Below, piece after piece: positions 5,289-5,708 of a stretch of 5,708 nt of DNA. Below the pieces are notes generated by a model. The model ran no database searches. It saw nothing but the letters and a program-made list of their open reading frames with translations, and was not told the DNA's origin. The stretch's first letter is position 1; each line of letters starts with the position of its first letter. The position numbers were made by a program, and so were the translations under genes. The DNA is from Verrucomicrobiota bacterium (lineage in GTDB: Bacteria > Verrucomicrobiota > Verrucomicrobiia > Chthoniobacterales > UBA10450). The stretch lies in the NCBI GenBank assembly GCA_003218735.1, contig QHOJ01000179.1, positions 1 to 5,708 on the forward strand, given 5' to 3'.

Positions 5289-5708
5289 ATGAAACCGAAA
5301 TCTGGATGGATTGACGCAACCTTGCTGCGCGATTTTGAAGCGGAAGGAACCGATGCCCATCGGCTCTGCACCATTGACGACGGTTGGGTTGAGCGCTTCG
5401 GACGCGACGTCCTCATCTCGTTCAAAAGAGTTCTAGCGCGCGAGTGTTTGATCCAGGAACTACACTCCTGGGCGAAGATCGTGCGATTCGATGTAGGCCG
5501 CATTTTCGCCCGGTTTACTCCCCGGAAAAGTGAAGAACGCGAGCCCCCCAGTCTCATCTTTGGCGACCCGCATGGAAATTTGCAAACGATCGCGATCGAG
5601 CGGCATCTGAAGTTTGGAATCGATTTCGGAGCAGGTTACTCCGTCGGTTTGTTTGTCGATCAAAGAGAAAATCGGCGCTATGTGCGCTACATCGCTCCAA
5701 AGCGTCTT
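5289..5708 (+). CDS. Class I SAM-dependent rRNA methyltransferase, RlmI-like (partial, 3' end outside window)
   Basis: An open frame of 140 codons from ATG 5289 to the window edge without a stop; an in-frame TAG at 5271-5273 makes this the first ATG. It opens MKPKSGWIDATLLRDFEAEG. The strongest marker is GIDFGAGYSVGLFVDQRENR at residues 110-129, which matches the 'G-x-F-x-D-Q-R-x-N-R' segment just before the SAM-binding Rossmann fold in RlmI-type (23S rRNA m5C) methyltransferases and relatives. The SAM-binding motif itself would lie beyond the window. The first 85 residues do not look like a classical PUA domain, so this may be a PUA-less relative acting on another RNA target. No good Shine-Dalgarno sequence is seen; AGAG at 5272-5275 is 13 bases away. 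Divergent from thrB. The family call is moderately sure, the substrate unknown. Confidence 0.65.
   Translation, partial: MKPKSGWIDATLLRDFEAEGTDAHRLCTIDDGWVERFGRDVLISFKRVLARECLIQELHSWAKIVRFDVGRIFARFTPRKSEEREPPSLIFGDPHGNLQTIAIERHLKFGIDFGAGYSVGLFVDQRENRRYVRYIAPKRL

Noticed and set aside
5264..5314. Short plus-strand leader peptide-like frame from ATG 5264 ahead of and overlapping the methyltransferase start
   Set aside because: 17 codons without a run of regulatory amino acids or a terminator/antiterminator structure, so no attenuation case can be made.
5062..5319. 85-codon minus-strand frame crossing the thrB start and the divergent promoter
   Set aside because: It overlaps the thrB N-terminus in another frame and spans the candidate promoter; no motif seen.

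Overview
The window looks like a stretch of Gram-negative bacterial chromosome. LpxK implies lipid A and an outer membrane. The phrasing of LpxK, ThrB and the LigD-type polymerase, together with leaders that have little Shine-Dalgarno sequence, reminds me of soil Verrucomicrobia (Spartobacteria/Chthoniobacter-like). That placement is inference from memory; no marker gene here settles it. No mobile element, CRISPR array, tRNA or rRNA was seen.

Layout. Positions 1-126 hold no gene I can defend. A plus-strand gene (127-693) encodes a conserved protein of unknown function with a probable lipocalin-like barrel. It converges on a run of six minus-strand genes, in transcription order: thrB (5158-4220), lpxK (4213-3023), a stand-alone LigD-type primase-polymerase (2980-2063), a three-helix CBU_0592-like membrane protein (2032-1778), and two tandem paralogous cupins (1760-1260 and 1240-752). 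Gaps in this run are only 6-42 bp, so read-through as one operon is plausible. The divergent intergenic stretch 5159-5288 carries a reasonable sigma70-like promoter for thrB. It separates that run from a plus-strand gene cut by the window end (5289 onward), which looks like the N-terminal part of an RlmI-type rRNA methyltransferase.

How the genes work together. thrB (threonine synthesis), lpxK (lipid A) and the methyltransferase are housekeeping functions with no shared pathway. The downstream half (polymerase, membrane protein, cupins) is accessory in character, and by hand count the membrane-protein gene and parts of cupin B are lower in G+C than thrB. I see no Ku, ligase or phosphoesterase, so the polymerase would need an end-joining partner encoded elsewhere, or has another job.

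Most worth a second look: a Gln in place of the usual motif II His in the primase-polymerase; a dispersed-repeat-like sequence filling the lpxK-ligD gap; two hairpins with a shared arm between the convergent genes; and the tandem cupin pair with fully kept metal-ligand positions. I did not find a clear new defence or biosynthetic system.
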